In this document: positions 32,426 through 43,427 of the stretch, piece after piece
How positions within the stretch are numbered: position 1 is the first letter of the stretch
Layout: every line of letters starts with the position of its first letter
Assembly (NCBI GenBank): GCA_022495005.1
Contig: JAGYXB010000830.1
Span: forward strand, 62,001 to 126,000
Length of the DNA stretch: 64,000 nt
Direction: 5' to 3'
Source: Rhyacophila brunnea
Lineage: Eukaryota > Arthropoda > Insecta > Trichoptera > Rhyacophilidae
Program-made: the position numbers and the translations under genes
The notes under the pieces: model-generated
What the model was told of the DNA's origin: nothing
The model's database searches: none
Seen by the model: the letters and a program-made list of their open reading frames with translations, nothing else

Positions 32426-32790
32426 AGAGCGTATCCGGAAACTTGTACGTATGCAGTTCGCCATATCACTCGTTGGGTCGTATAGTAGGTACTGACTAAA
32501 TAAAACACGGTTTTTGTCAGTTTCCACTTTACAGGAAGCCAGTAGCAAACAAATTTAAAAATTAGCCAATATACTGGATTATTTGATAGGTTAGGTTAGG
32601 TTATGTTTTCATTCTTGAATTCATGAATTTTGCCAAAATCAACCATGAAAATTGAATGAATGATCATGTTATTGAATCTAATAAAATTGGAGACTGGAGT
32701 ATAGTATACGGTCATCTCTTTCCTATAAGAAAGCTCACGGCGAACTGTGCCACGGTGAAATGTTTTACGTACAATTTACTCGTAACCGAT
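32426..32790 (+). repeat. T-family element, copy 2
   Basis: GTATCCGGAAACTTGTACGT at the left and TACGTACAATTTACTCGTAA at the right. Inside are GCCAATATACTGGATTATTT, TAGGTTAGGTTAGGTTATG, AATTCATGAATTTTGCCAAA, GAGTATAGTATACGGTC and CTCACGGCGAACTGTG. Complete by comparison with copy 1. Confidence 0.75.
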
Positions 32791-32844
32791 GTAATGTGGT
32801 GTGAGATTTGCTATTTGCTAATGAATAATAAAATTGGTATCTTG

Positions 32845-33415
32845 GTTCTTGGTTCTTGTCGATTTACAGGAAGCCGACAGGAAACAAATTTTGAAAATAG
32901 CCGATATGCTGGATTATTTGTTAGGTTAGGTTATGTTAGGTTTTCGTTCTTGAATTAATAAATTTTGCCAAAAACCGCTATGAAAATTGAATTAATGTTC
33001 ATATTATTTAATCTAATAAACTGACCAACTGATAATATGTCACCGGGTGACAAATGTAGAAGCTCTCAATGGAATGGGGAAGGACCGAAAAGTTCTACGT
33101 AGTATCAAAACCAGGAAACTACAGTACCTCGCCCACATTATGAGAGGACAAAGCATTCCCCAACTTGTCATTTAAGGAAAGATCAATCGGAAGCGTAGCA
33201 GAGGACGGCGCCGCATTTCATGGCTTAAGAACCTCCGTGATTGGTACGAGTGCAGTTCCACTGAACTGTTCCGGGTAGCAGACGACAAAGATAAGATCGC
33301 CTTGATGGTGGCCGACCTCCGCTAGGGGATGGCACAATAAGAAGAAAAATAAAATTAAAGACCGAATAAGAAAGCTCACGGTGAAATGTTTTACGTATAA
33401 TTTATATGTTTCCCA
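32845..33415 (+). repeat. T-family element, copy 3, split by a LINE
   Basis: The left part (to about 33020) has TTTTGAAAATAGCCGATATG, GGTTAGGTTATGTTAGG and TTAATAAATTTTGCC. The right part (33355-33415) resumes with GAATAAGAAAGCTCACGGTG and TTTTACGTATAATTTATATG. Confidence 0.7.
33020..33350 (+). pseudogene. LINE ORF2 C-terminus (endonuclease-RT group 2)
   Basis: Plus frame reads VTNVEALNGMGKDRKVLRSI, KTRKLQYLAHIMRG, then after a stop GKINRKRSRGRRRISWLKNL, RDWYECSSTELFRVADD and IALMVADLR. This tail (RK-L-x-Y-hydrophobic-GHIMR ... GRRRISWLKNL) is common in insect endonuclease-RT elements. A related piece is at 48160-48290. Inserted into T copy 3. Confidence 0.75.
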
Positions 33416-34387
33416 AATAGAGAGGGTGGGTTTTCCTGTATGACAGCTGTCATATGTTTTTTATAGAACTGATGAGAAAATATTCCAGCAAACGTTGCCT
33501 GCGTTTTCCCCGCAAATATACCAAGGAGTAAGGTATTTATCACTTTGGCATTAAATAATATTGCCGATACTTGCGGAAAAGCTTCTTCTATATAAAGAAG
33601 CTTTCCTTCAATGACTTTGGATAGCGATGACTTGTAAAATTATATCCCAGGGATTATAAACAAAATAAATTATCGCGAAAAAATGTTTGATGGGTAAATG
33701 ACATTATTTAGACATGCGTCACTCAAAGCTCACCTTTTCAAATAATATTACAACGTCATTTTATTTCAGCGTATGTAAGTAAATTGAACGTCGGCATTTT
33801 AAATTGAATTATGTTTTCATTTATTTTTTGCATTTCGCCTATTATCACGACTGATGGATCGGCTGGCAAGACGTCGAGATTTTTTCATATATGCTTTATT
33901 TTTTAAAAAGAATTTACGATATCCATGCATACGTAATTTAATGCTAAAGCCATGATAACACTAACATCAAGTCAGTGGTTTTCAAGCATTTTCCTTCCAA
34001 GACATATTAACAACGCCAAATTGATACTGGGATGGGTAAACAAGTTGTTTGATACAATGTTAGGATAAGGGTTAAGGGAAGTATAGTATATTATTATATT
34101 GAAATTTTGATCAGTACGTTCGTATAATATATTTTCTTTGTGAATCACATTAACGAATCATTTGATTGTGCATTGACGCACTGAATTAAGATTGTCTGGA
34201 GTTATTTTAATTTTCGGATAACCTTTCCCCTCCACCAGCAAAATCTAATTATAGATATTTTTAAGCAGTATCGATCATTTTTAAGACTTCATAATGATTC
34301 AGGAAATATTTGAATTATTATCCTTTTTTTAGTAGTGTAGTTTAACAGTAGTATATTTAGTAATATAAGTGAAACACTTACAAATAA
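33416..34387. other. Unannotated stretch
   Basis: AT-rich, no recognised exon or paired ends. Confidence 0.3.
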
Positions 34388-34492
34388 CCAGGCTTTGAGA
34401 AAATCACACACATATATTGTGTCCTCATCGGAATTTGAATTCAAAGCTCCCAGATGAAAGGTCAGCGCCTTACGCACTATACTACGAGAGCT
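34388..34492 (-). other. tRNA-like sequence, probable SINE head
   Basis: Minus strand GCTCTCGTAGTATAGTGCGT (A-box TAGTATAGTGCG), anticodon region CTTTCAT, B-box-like TTTGAATTCAAATTCC. Resembles tRNA-Glu/Asp, but the T-stem is broken and the acceptor does not pair, so it is not a working tRNA. Confidence 0.4.
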
Positions 34493-35231
34493 TTTACTTT
34501 TAATTAATTATCTATCTTCTCTATTCCTTACTCATAGCTGAAGATTATCGTCACTCTAAAATGCAGCCATGTTTTGAGCCACTGAGACTCTCCAGCATTT
34601 ACAGTCTTCTGTTTCTTGTTAAGTAAAGTAAAGGCTGTCCCTAATTAGCTCCTCCACTTTCTTTTACATGCGGTTTTATACGTTTTATCAACATAACATA
34701 ATATATTATGAACTAATCACAATAAGCGTCGAATCAATCCAATTGGTACCTGAATCACTGTGTATAATAATTGCCGTTTATAGTTGTTGATATCTTACCT
34801 TTGAGTATGCGAATCTGATCATATAATAATTATAACATTGATAGTTGGTGGATAAATTAGTCTACTCTATTGAATTTGTATGATAGAGTAAGGGACCCCG
34901 GGCACTCACCTGGTGTTGTCGTGGCTGGCATATCCAATACTCGGAACAATGGATTTAGTTAAGTATTGGGCGTCGTGGACGGTTTACAAGATTCAAATCA
35001 CTTTTGTATCACACTGTATAGTGCCAAACCTAAGTGCCGTCAGAGCAAGCTTCGTGTTGTGCGGTCCGCGAGAAAAATATATGTCCAAAAAACTGTGGAA
35101 TATATAAAAATATTGTCGAGAGCCGTTCCTTGATGGATGATTCACTAGTTTGTACTATGCTTTATGCAAGATATACGAAACATTCGGCGCCAATACATTT
35201 TAAAGGTATCAATTATTGCCTTCTGCTCCCT
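34493..35231. other. Unannotated stretch
   Basis: No feature recognised. Confidence 0.3.
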
Positions 35232-35575
35232 TGTCCTCAGGGTCCATGAAAGAGGGCTGACAAGGCTCAGGGGTGGGGGGGGGGGCAGCGTGGCGGGCCG
35301 ACCAGATACGTGAGATAAACACAAAAAAATTGCTCCAATAGTTAAAAAAAGTCGACTGCGGCGCACTTTTATTAAAAGTATATTAACATTTAAAAATATG
35401 TAGTTGTCCGATGCAATATATTATAAAAATCACTAAAAATACCCTTTTACTTCGAACACCACTTGGAAAATGCTACGTCACACTGCCTTTAAGTTTAGCG
35501 ATAGGTAGGGGGGGCTTTCAAAGATTCTGACTTAGGAGCCCGTTTCAGGGTGTGGGGGCTCTGAACATGTCCATG
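35232..35575 (-). repeat. GC-ended dispersed repeat Y, copy 2
   Basis: AGGGCTGACAAGGCTCAGGG, a G12 run at 35274-35285 and GACCAGATACGTGAGATAAA at the left; TAGCGATAGGTAGGGGGGGC and GGTGTGGGGGCTCTGAACAT at the right. The inside TATGTAGTTGTCCGATGCAA and GAACACCACTTGGAAAATGC match copies at 1155 and 43428. Confidence 0.65.
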
Positions 35576-36224
35576 ACTCGACGTTCTCATATATCGTATC
35601 TAATTTATAAACTTGCTTTAACGACTTATATTCGGCTTGAACGTTTTGAAATATATAAATCCTCTGAGGGTAGCGTGAAAAGAAACGTTATTGTGTCTCC
35701 TCCTCAGAGGGTAGTTTGTCGCTCGGGGGTTAAGTACAAGGGCCGGGGGAATAACCTTAAGGGAAATATAAATAGCTTATTCAAGATATATATGTAACGT
35801 AAGCAAAACCTAAATGCTATCTATTGCTTACTTACCGTTCTATATGGTTGGTGACCTTCAAAGTGGAAAGATATAAAGAAAACTATACACGAATATACAG
35901 ATTTAAGGCATGGAAAACAGATAATAACAAATTGATAGTCTGAGAGAATGTTGTTTTTCTCATCATGGAGCTATTAATATCATTTGGAATTTATTGTAGT
36001 TTGGGGATTAGTAATAGGGAGGGGTTCCCATAAGTAACCAATAATTTTAACGTTGAATGAACATATTATTATTATTAGTATTTTTTTAAATTATTCAATT
36101 CAATTATTACATTATATTCGCCACGACTAAAAAATATCCCATTGATCTAAACAAATGACAATCCGTCATAATTTGAAAATACCTTATATTATATATTTTT
36201 CTTATTCTTTTGACCATAGGTATC
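35576..36224. other. Unannotated stretch
   Basis: No feature recognised. Confidence 0.3.
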
Positions 36225-36775
36225 TGATTCTAATAAGATCATATGGGCCCCCCACAGAGTAGAGGTTTGTATTAACAGATTTTTTGTTTTTACGATAAAT
36301 GTATGTTACCCATTTGTTCAACATGTTAGGTCCATAGTTTGATTCCAAATACAAATTGAAAAATAATATGCGTATTTACGAGACTCACGGCTTAAGACGG
36401 TACTTCAGTGAAACGGCAAATAATTTTCAACTATAGGTGCGACTGGACTCGCTGACAATTGGAGAGCGAACGTCGAGCTGTGAACACGTCAATTCGTTTC
36501 GTGATGGCGACGGGGGTATTAATTCTTAAATCGTGTAAAGATGACTAAAAAACGTTATCCATTTACTTGACAAAGAAAACGTGTCAATGAATATATTATT
36601 ATTGTTACTAATAGAACAATAAACAGAACATTAAATGGACGCATGTTGGATTTATATGACAAATTATATTTCGTTCGGCACGCGTCATTTGCTCAACTGA
36701 GGTATAGCATTAAACCTGGGACCCATGAAATTATAAACCGACGCGTAAGCTGCTTTGCCATCGTATGATTTACTT
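36225..36775 (-). mobile_element. tRNA-derived SINE S1d, split by a TTAA MITE
   Basis: Minus-oriented: AATAAGATCATATGGGCC, CCACAGAGTAGAGG, TTAACAGATTTTTTGTTTTT, CAAATTGAAAAATAATATG, then after the insertion CCTGGGACCCATGAAATTAT and GACGCGTAAGCTGC. The MITE at 36392-36713 entered beside the B-box. Confidence 0.7.
36392..36713. mobile_element. TTAA-flanked MITE 2, copy 1
   Basis: TTAA GACGGTACTTCAGTGAAACG at the left; CAACTGAGGTATAGCA TTAA at the right. The ends are imperfect inverted repeats sharing TCAGT. 314 bp inside, roughly 90% identical by eye to 59399-59728 (shared CGTGATGGCGACGGGGGTAT and TAATAGAACAATAAACAGAA). No coding frame. TTAA flanks suggest piggyBac-type mobilisation. Confidence 0.75.
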
Positions 36776-38299
36776 ACTAGAAAACATCTAAAAAAAACGA
36801 AAAACGACAACCAGTAGGACTCAAATCTATAATATACACCACTTTGATTTTTACCAATGTTCTTTACCAGTAGAGCTATGAGCGTCCTTTCTAATTTTTC
36901 TTTTTCCATTTGAATTAAGTTGGGTAGTTTACGTGCTTAACTCCTTAAATAAATATCGACGGTAAATGCGGGTTCTCCTTAAAGACATTTATAAAAAAAA
37001 ATTAGTATAAATAGCATAGGAGACCTTCATCCAGCAATCGATTAACCCTCTACTTGGTACCTATTATTGAACATATATTATTATTTATTACATTCAATTA
37101 TATATAATGCAACATATGATGGCTGCCCTTTTCATAGTGGACTACAAATTGTGAATAATTGTGATGGTGGATGTGGTTACTAGGGAGGGGGGGGACTTAC
37201 TGAGTTCTGCCTGGACTTGTGACAGTACTGAGGATTTGAGGTAGGAGGGAAATAAAAAAATGAAGGTGACCATAATTGGCCCAACCATAATAATATGTAT
37301 TATCTTACATAGTATTATGTTGCATACCAGCTTTATGTGGCACTTTCCAAAGGGCGTCAAAAATAGAATTAACCCAAAATAATATATTTAAATATAGGTA
37401 GATAAAACTAATCCTAATTTGGTGTTGATCTATGACTAATGAGATGCATCATAGTTGTATACAAATATACCGAAAACTATTCTGTCAAAGTATGAATAGA
37501 AAGCATAAAACGTTTTTGCAAAAATATAATAATTATTACTTGTATGGGAAACAGTGCCAGAAATTTGTCAAAAAGAGTCATAAATCTATAAGGGGAATTT
37601 ATTAAAATGAATGTGTTTCATGAATTGAAATGATATTAGAATATAAATAATTATTTTTTATGCGACAATTTCGCGTTGGTGGCGAAAATTACCCTCGATG
37701 CAACCCTGCCTGTTGATAATAATATGCTAGTTTTCGTGTTCAATTAATAGATTAAATTATTACTCAATACATTCGTCGATCACAAATAAATAAATTAATT
37801 ACCACGATCTAAAAGACATACAAGCAAATAATATAATAATGTCAACTAAATAAGGGGCATTCCTTTCTGAATGTCGTCCTTGATAACTTGCACTAATGAG
37901 TAAAGGGTAGGTATCATCAACTTGGTTAATGAGTTTTACCTTTACAAGTGCGTATCCTTGATAATTATCCTCTTGTCCTCAATTATTGCGCAACCCCTGG
38001 AGCAGTGGTGGCAAAGCTATGGCATGCGTATCTACTAATCAATCAGGTACCTACTCGAGATAAATAGAGACAAAATTATTATTATTATGTTTGTTAAATT
38101 CAATATTATTGCCTAATTGATATTATCATAAGATGAAATCGGTTTTGGTATGTTATGGATTTGAACGATAAATACAAATTATTACCAATCATAATTCAGG
38201 TGGGTCAGGAGTTTTATGAAAATAGAGAGTCTAAACTTCAGGACTACCCTTACTCAAGGGTCCATAAATCTTCTTTCTTTAGCCATTCATTTATTTCAT
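36776..38299. other. Intergenic, with repeat X copy 3
   Basis: A 25-bp RTE tail piece (GACCTTCATCCAGCAATCGA) lies near 37021. 37115-37230 loosely matches repeat X (CTTTTCATAGTGGACTACAA, GGATGTGG, GGGAGG). The rest is AT-rich without recognised features. Confidence 0.35.
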
Positions 38300-38673
38300 T
38301 TTTTTTTTTTAACATATTGTGGACATTACAAATTATAAGTTTAAGACGTTCACAACATGGCATTTAGAAAGAAAGATATATAAATATAACAGTATTACAT
38401 AAAAAAAGAGATATATCAGTAGATGAATTAGATAGGTACAAGGAAGTACACCGGATGAGTTAAGCAGACCCTATTTTAAGATTTTATAAAACAACATCCA
38501 ACTAAACTCATTCTCACGTAGGTGGAATATATCAACACCCGAAGATATTTCGTTGAACATAGTTATCACTCTCCCAATTGGCATTACCAGTGGCAGGTTG
38601 GTTCTGTACCTTGGGAGAATAAACAACTGGTGGTCTCTATTTCTAAGATAGTTATCAGGGACACACAGGCCCC
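38300..38673 (-). repeat. LINE tail fragment, copy 2
   Basis: Minus frame DNYLRNRDHQLFILPRYRTN, LPLVMPIGRVITMFNEISSG, VDIFHLRENEF resembles the extreme C-terminus of Jockey/CR1-type ORF2. Its plus-strand tail (TTACAAATTATAAGTTTAAG) matches 20640-20720. A partial copy of GTTCTGCACTTGGGAGAATA recurs at 39661, on the far side of the neighbouring LINE. Confidence 0.55.
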
Positions 38674-39540
38674 TTAGCTGGAGCATATGGACACCACGCG
38701 GCGCCTCCAAGAATCCCTGTCGCTCGCCAATCTTCTTGCTTCGTTTCAGGTCAAACCAGCATCCTGTAGCTCCGCCGTATACACTCTGTAGATTGTATTT
38801 AGCGGCCTTCCAGGTCGCCGGAATCCGGTCGGCTTGAAGAACAGGCAAGCCAGGTTAAAGTTCTCTTCTGGCATCCGCAGTACGTGGCCGAGCCAGGTCC
38901 AACGTCGCCTCTTCGCTTTCAGCGTGATGAGAGGCTGCTTGGTGCGTTCTCTTATCTCCTCGTTGCTCCTAAAGTCATACCACCGCACACCCAGTATTCG
39001 TCGCAAACATCTGTTTTCGAAGCTCAGTATACGGTTGCTCTGAGCCTTCGTAAGGTGCCATGATTCGCTACCGTAAAGCAGCACTGTCAGAATGCAAGCG
39101 TCGAATAGGCGGCATTTGGTTTTGACCGAGTACAATCGTGAGTCCCAGACATTTCGCATCGAGTTGAATGTTGCTCCAGCCATTCCCATTCGGATAGCGA
39201 GCTCTTTCTGCAAAATGCCATCTCCCGTGATGTGTACCCCCAGGTACTTGAAGCTGTCGACGCTCTCGATGTTTTGTCCATCGAGAGGGAAATCTGGATT
39301 AGGACAGGTGCTATTGCACAAGAGGTTGGTTTTCTTCGCGTTGATTTTCAAACCAACGCCAGAGGAGTTGTTATGCAACCTGTCGATTGTCTCTTGAATG
39401 CCCTCGATTGAGTTGTCGAATAGGACAGCATCATCGGCGTATTCCAGGTCGCATAGCTTCACCGTGGGGGTAACAGGTATGCCTCGGTCGGATGGTATTG
39501 ACTTCCGACGCCTCAGAATAAATGATTCGCTTGTATTTTT
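38674..39540 (-). pseudogene. LINE reverse transcriptase, 3' half (RTE-X/Daphne-like)
   Basis: Minus frame from about 39540: LCDLEYADDAVLFDNSIEGI (catalytic YADD present), GVGLKINAKKTNLLCN, SFKYLGVHITGDG, LLYGSESWHLTKAQSNRILS, FENRCLRRILGVRWYDFRSN, RRRWTWLGHVLRMPEENFNL, FRRPGRP. The frame meets TGA after ELQDAGLT, then resumes NEARRLASDRDSWRRRVVSI to a natural-looking stop at 38674. The 5' half of RT and endonuclease are missing. Clade assignment is tentative. Confidence 0.8.
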
Positions 39541-39708
39541 TCATTACTGAGGTTATTAAATTTAACTGTAGGTACATTTTTTATTCACTATTATCACATT
39601 TATATAAGATTATTGTATATATATGTTATTTAATTGGCAGGTACATAATGTGGCAGATTGGTTCTGCACTTGGGAGAATAAATAACTGATACTAGACTCA
39701 GTGGCGAA
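39541..39708. other. Short AT-rich gap
   Basis: Contains the duplicated LINE-tail words noted under 38300-38673. No other feature. Confidence 0.3.
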
Positions 39709-39737
39709 GGGTAGAGGTAGGCTGTTAGGGTCCGACA

Positions 39738-40131
39738 GGCCATCCGACCTGGTCGCCACAAAGGCCAATTATCTTGCATTTAAAATTTGCAGCGTCTTAC
39801 TGCGGGCGTGAAGATCTCTTTACATATTTTTTGCTGATCGTATGATTAGCTTCGTTATTTGTTATATTTATTAAATTCCGTTCTTTTTTGTTAATTTTCT
39901 TGTGCCTTTTCTCTCCCCGGTACTTTGCATTAGAGTAAAATCAGTAAACTCAGTCAAAGCTCACTTGAGAGTGTGGAGACCTCAGTCTCGGGTAACTGCT
40001 CCTGGAACTTTGACATTACCAGGCGTAAACAACTGTACATATTATGTGTCACATCAAACGTAGTGCCTCGTGATATTCTCGATTAAGACCAAGTGTGGTG
40101 CGGGGCAGGTTTAGTTTCGAGGGCGTGTCTG
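39738..40131 (+). mobile_element. R1-like LINE 3' fragment with TSD
   Basis: Begins in the ORF2 end (CCGACCTGGTCGCCACAAAG, AATTATCTTGCATTT) and continues through the 3'UTR (CTTTGCATTAGAG, AAACTCAGTCAAAGCTCAC). Bounded by TGTTAGGGTCCGACA (39723-39737) and TGTTAAGATCCGACA (40132-40146), a 15-bp duplication of the MITE with two differences. No poly(A). Confidence 0.85.
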
Positions 40132-40640
40132 TGTTAAGATCCGACATAAATTATGAATACTTACTAAAATTTGTCAGTCAAACTTTTTTTTATTTCATTG
40201 ACCTAATACATATACAATATATTATTATACTGCAATGTGTAGACAGTGTTTGTTAGTTTCAAAAAATCAATAAAACCCTGCCTAATCCAAGCCATAGTCG
40301 ATAATAGTAAACAAATATTCTTTATAAAATATGAAATATCTTAAATCATGCCATTAAATTATTTTATAGATAGAAAAATAATTTTATCGATTATGGTTTG
40401 GTTTAGACAGGGCTTAATGAGTTTTAAAAACTAACCGACATCATAATAATATTATGTAATGTATTCTAAATTCAACGTAAAGAAAATCAGTATGACTGAA
40501 AAAGTGTGCACTATTTTGTCAGATCGCCCGTAGCATACTTAAAGTAGTATTATAGTTTGGTTTATGTAGGGTTTAATTGAAAATTTAAAACCAACCAGCA
40601 CCATCTGAAAATTGTATTCTTAGTTCAATGACAACAAATG

Positions 40641-42003
40641 GGGTCCCGACAAAACTGCCCGAACCAAAACCGCCCGGACATTGCTGCCAAAACAATTTAG
40701 AAATGAGACTATTTTTATCTGTACATAATAGATATTATATTTTAGACACACAAATAAAAAAAAACATACTAATAAAGATCTTAAAAAATAAATATATACT
40801 TACTTAAAAAATATGAATTATTTCATATTTAATGTCAATATTGTGTGCTAACCTTATTAAATTCTAAATTAGAAATACTATCATACAAAGGCATTAACTC
40901 TTGCAGTCTTTCGTTTAACTGGATTTAGTACTACGTGGTAAAAGTTGATGATTTTAAGTTATTACTCTAGTAGCAGCTGCAACGGATTAATTCTCAAATT
41001 ACACTGATTATCGTAAGTATTGAAATTTCTATCGATACGCAATTCGAAAAACCAAAAAAGCACTTGTTTTATATATGTTACGCCGAATGTGCGAAATTGA
41101 ATATTACATGAAATGGGCAAAATTTTGCCTAAATCATGAAAAATGCAAGCCCGTTGCCTTATTCATGAATTAGACAAAATATCTGGAGAGTGCGTGAATT
41201 CGGCAGTAATTTTTCTGCCTAGTTCATGTATTGGACAAATTAGATAGTAACACTACGGTGGTATTTTTTGCAACTAAACTAAATGTATCAAATGCTCATG
41301 CATTGGTCAAAATGTACATATATTTATCAATGGTCAAAATATATGATCGCGCTCCGGTGGTGTTTTTTGCAACTAATTAAACTGAACAAATGTGTCACAT
41401 TTTTAGGTCAAAATATACCAATCAATAACTACAATGACGTTCATATCCATTTACTATGCGCAAAAAAAATCTAGAACTATATGATAACGGAAGAATTTTA
41501 TTGAAAGGTATTTTCGCGATTTGATTCGTGGTTGGGTATCAATCGTGCAATGGTCGCTTGAATGTTTGTGATAGTTTGTTGACACTTGATAGCTAACCTC
41601 AAAATGGAAATTTAGTTGAATAATTTAATTCAGAATTACAAAACCTAACCTAACCTAACCTAATAATAATAATATTATATTATGTCCAATTATAACTAAT
41701 AAAACCATCCGTATTAAATTTACTTTTTCTTCTGTCATGTTGACAGTTCAAGAATTCCATACCCTGGCGAATTCATGTACTCAGCAGAAAATTTACCTAA
41801 TTCATGAATAAGGCAACAGGCTTGACTATTACATGAATTAGCCAAAATTTTGCCCATTTCATGTAATAGTCAATTTCTCACATTCGGCGTAACATATATA
41901 TTTTTATTTTTTTGCGGGCGGTTTTGTCTAGGCAGATTTGTCCGGGCGGTATTGACGAGAACTGGTACGGGCGCATTTGGTTTGGCGGCAATGTCCGGGC
42001 GGT
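40641..42003. mobile_element. Element with CCGCCCGGACATTG ends
   Basis: Left GGGTCCCGACAAAACTGCCC then ACCGCCCGGACATTGCTGCC near 40668; the right end inverted starts ACCGCCCGGACATTGCCGCC. The phrase CCGCCCGGACA also repeats subterminally (41938 inverted). 1,363 bp with no coding frame; a fold-back element is nested inside. Confidence 0.65.
41071..41900. mobile_element. Fold-back element with arms of about 145 bp
   Basis: Left arm ATATATGTTACGCCGAATGT, ATTACATGAAATGGGCAAAA, TTGCCTTATTCATGAATTAG. The right arm (41755-41900) is the same inverted. The spacer holds two TTTTTTGCAACTAA copies and a CCTAACCTAACCTAACCTAA run at 41643. No coding frame. Nested in 40641-42003, itself inside an hAT MITE. 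Confidence 0.75.
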
Positions 42004-42067
42004 GACAAAGTTTTGTGTGCACTATTTATGTCGAATCTTAACTGCCTATCTTCACACCTCGCCACTG

Positions 42068-43042
42068 TGCTATAATTATAGTCCAAACTAGTTGAGGAAT
42101 AATATACGATGCGTATAAAAAAAGTTTTCCATCACTTCCTTACACGGTTTTCTTACATACCCCTAATAGAGGAGAATGGGTTACGCATGGCAGGCGGGCA
42201 AAGAGAATATAAATAGCTGATTCAGGCAAGAAGAGGAATATCGCAAGGAGGACCAAAACGTAATCTATTGGCTTCGCATAATAGGGCCAACGGCCTTCGT
42301 ACAAACTACTACGTTGTGCACAATAGAGTTACGCGCAAAAGATATGAGATCTTTTATATTGAATAGATGTTATTATTGATAACTCATTTAGTGTTAGATC
42401 AACAATCTTTAAGGGCGGACGTGCTCAGCGTGGGTCAAAATGGAGCTTTTATTCTATTTTCAAAGCATGATCCTGGACTTTTCTTAAACGTTGTAGGTAA
42501 TCTATTTATATAATTTGGAAGCCTTATTATCCTTTATTTTTATTTTAAATATTTGATGACTGCATAAAGTATTTTTATTACATAAAATAGTATTCTTTTA
42601 AACCTCTCGCTCTAATGTTTAAGAATATAGTCATATTTCAGTACATGCATGCGCAGTGGTGTTAAGATTTTTTACATTTATTAATTTTTAAACACATTTA
42701 TAAAACCATTAGTATAATTTATGATGAGATTATTTTTGTAAAATATTTACGATAAAAAATTATATTGATAATCTCTGTGATTCCAAATTTGACAAGAATT
42801 AGGCATTTTATTATCTAAAAAAAGGGCAAGATTTACGCATTTAAAGATACTTTTAAACATACTGATTATAAGCTATGTCTTTGTTCATTCAAATGTGATA
42901 AAAATTCTACGAATAATGATTGCTTTATAATAATTATTGACCTAAGAGTAAGGTAGTGTTTTTTTGAAATGCGCCATTTCTTTTGGCATTCCCGAGTGGT
43001 TGAGCTACAACATACGGCCATAGCCTTAAATTGACAAACTAT
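42068..43042. other. Unannotated stretch
   Basis: No recognised exon or repeat pair. Confidence 0.3.
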
Positions 43043-43165
43043 AATTGAAGTATGGAGTAAAATGATGTAAACGCGCGTGTTTGAACATGTACCATTTAAA
43101 AAAAATCGGTTAGGTACATGTTCAAACACGTGCGTTAACATCATTTTACTCCCTACTTCAATTAG
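43043..43165. repeat. Near-perfect palindrome, about 52-bp arms
   Basis: AATTGAAGTATGGAGTAAAA, TGATGTAAACGCGCGTGTTT, GAACATGTACC, then a 19-bp A-rich spacer, then the reverse (GGTACATGTTCAAACACGTG, CGTTAACATCATTTTACTCC, CTACTTCAATT). Three or four mismatches in the arms. Too short for a gene; a fold-back MITE or a hairpin-forming transcript are options. Confidence 0.75.
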
Positions 43166-43427
43166 GGTTAAGATTTTATATGTGAAAGTATATCTGAAAG
43201 GGATTAGGTACTAATAATATTCATAATTGAGTTTATAGAGTAATCTAGAGTCATAACTCACATATTCCAAAATGAGAGTTTTGAGACAATCGCAAAAAAC
43301 CATCAGAGCACTGTTTTTTGTAATTAGAAGAAAAGTATTGAACTCCCTTGAATATTAATGGGTGAGTGAGTCGATTTACATTATGTTTTTAAAATATTTA
43401 TTTAATACTCCTAAGTCTGTAGACACA

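Larger units (their letters stand above)
39709..42067 (+). mobile_element. hAT-type MITE 'E', broken by two insertions
   Basis: Left CAGTGGCGAAGGGTAGAGGT; middle 40132-40640; right end 42004-42067 (GACAAAGTTTTGTGTGCACT to CTCGCCACTG). Interrupted by an R1-like LINE (39738-40131) and by a 1.36-kb element (40641-42003). Confidence 0.8.
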
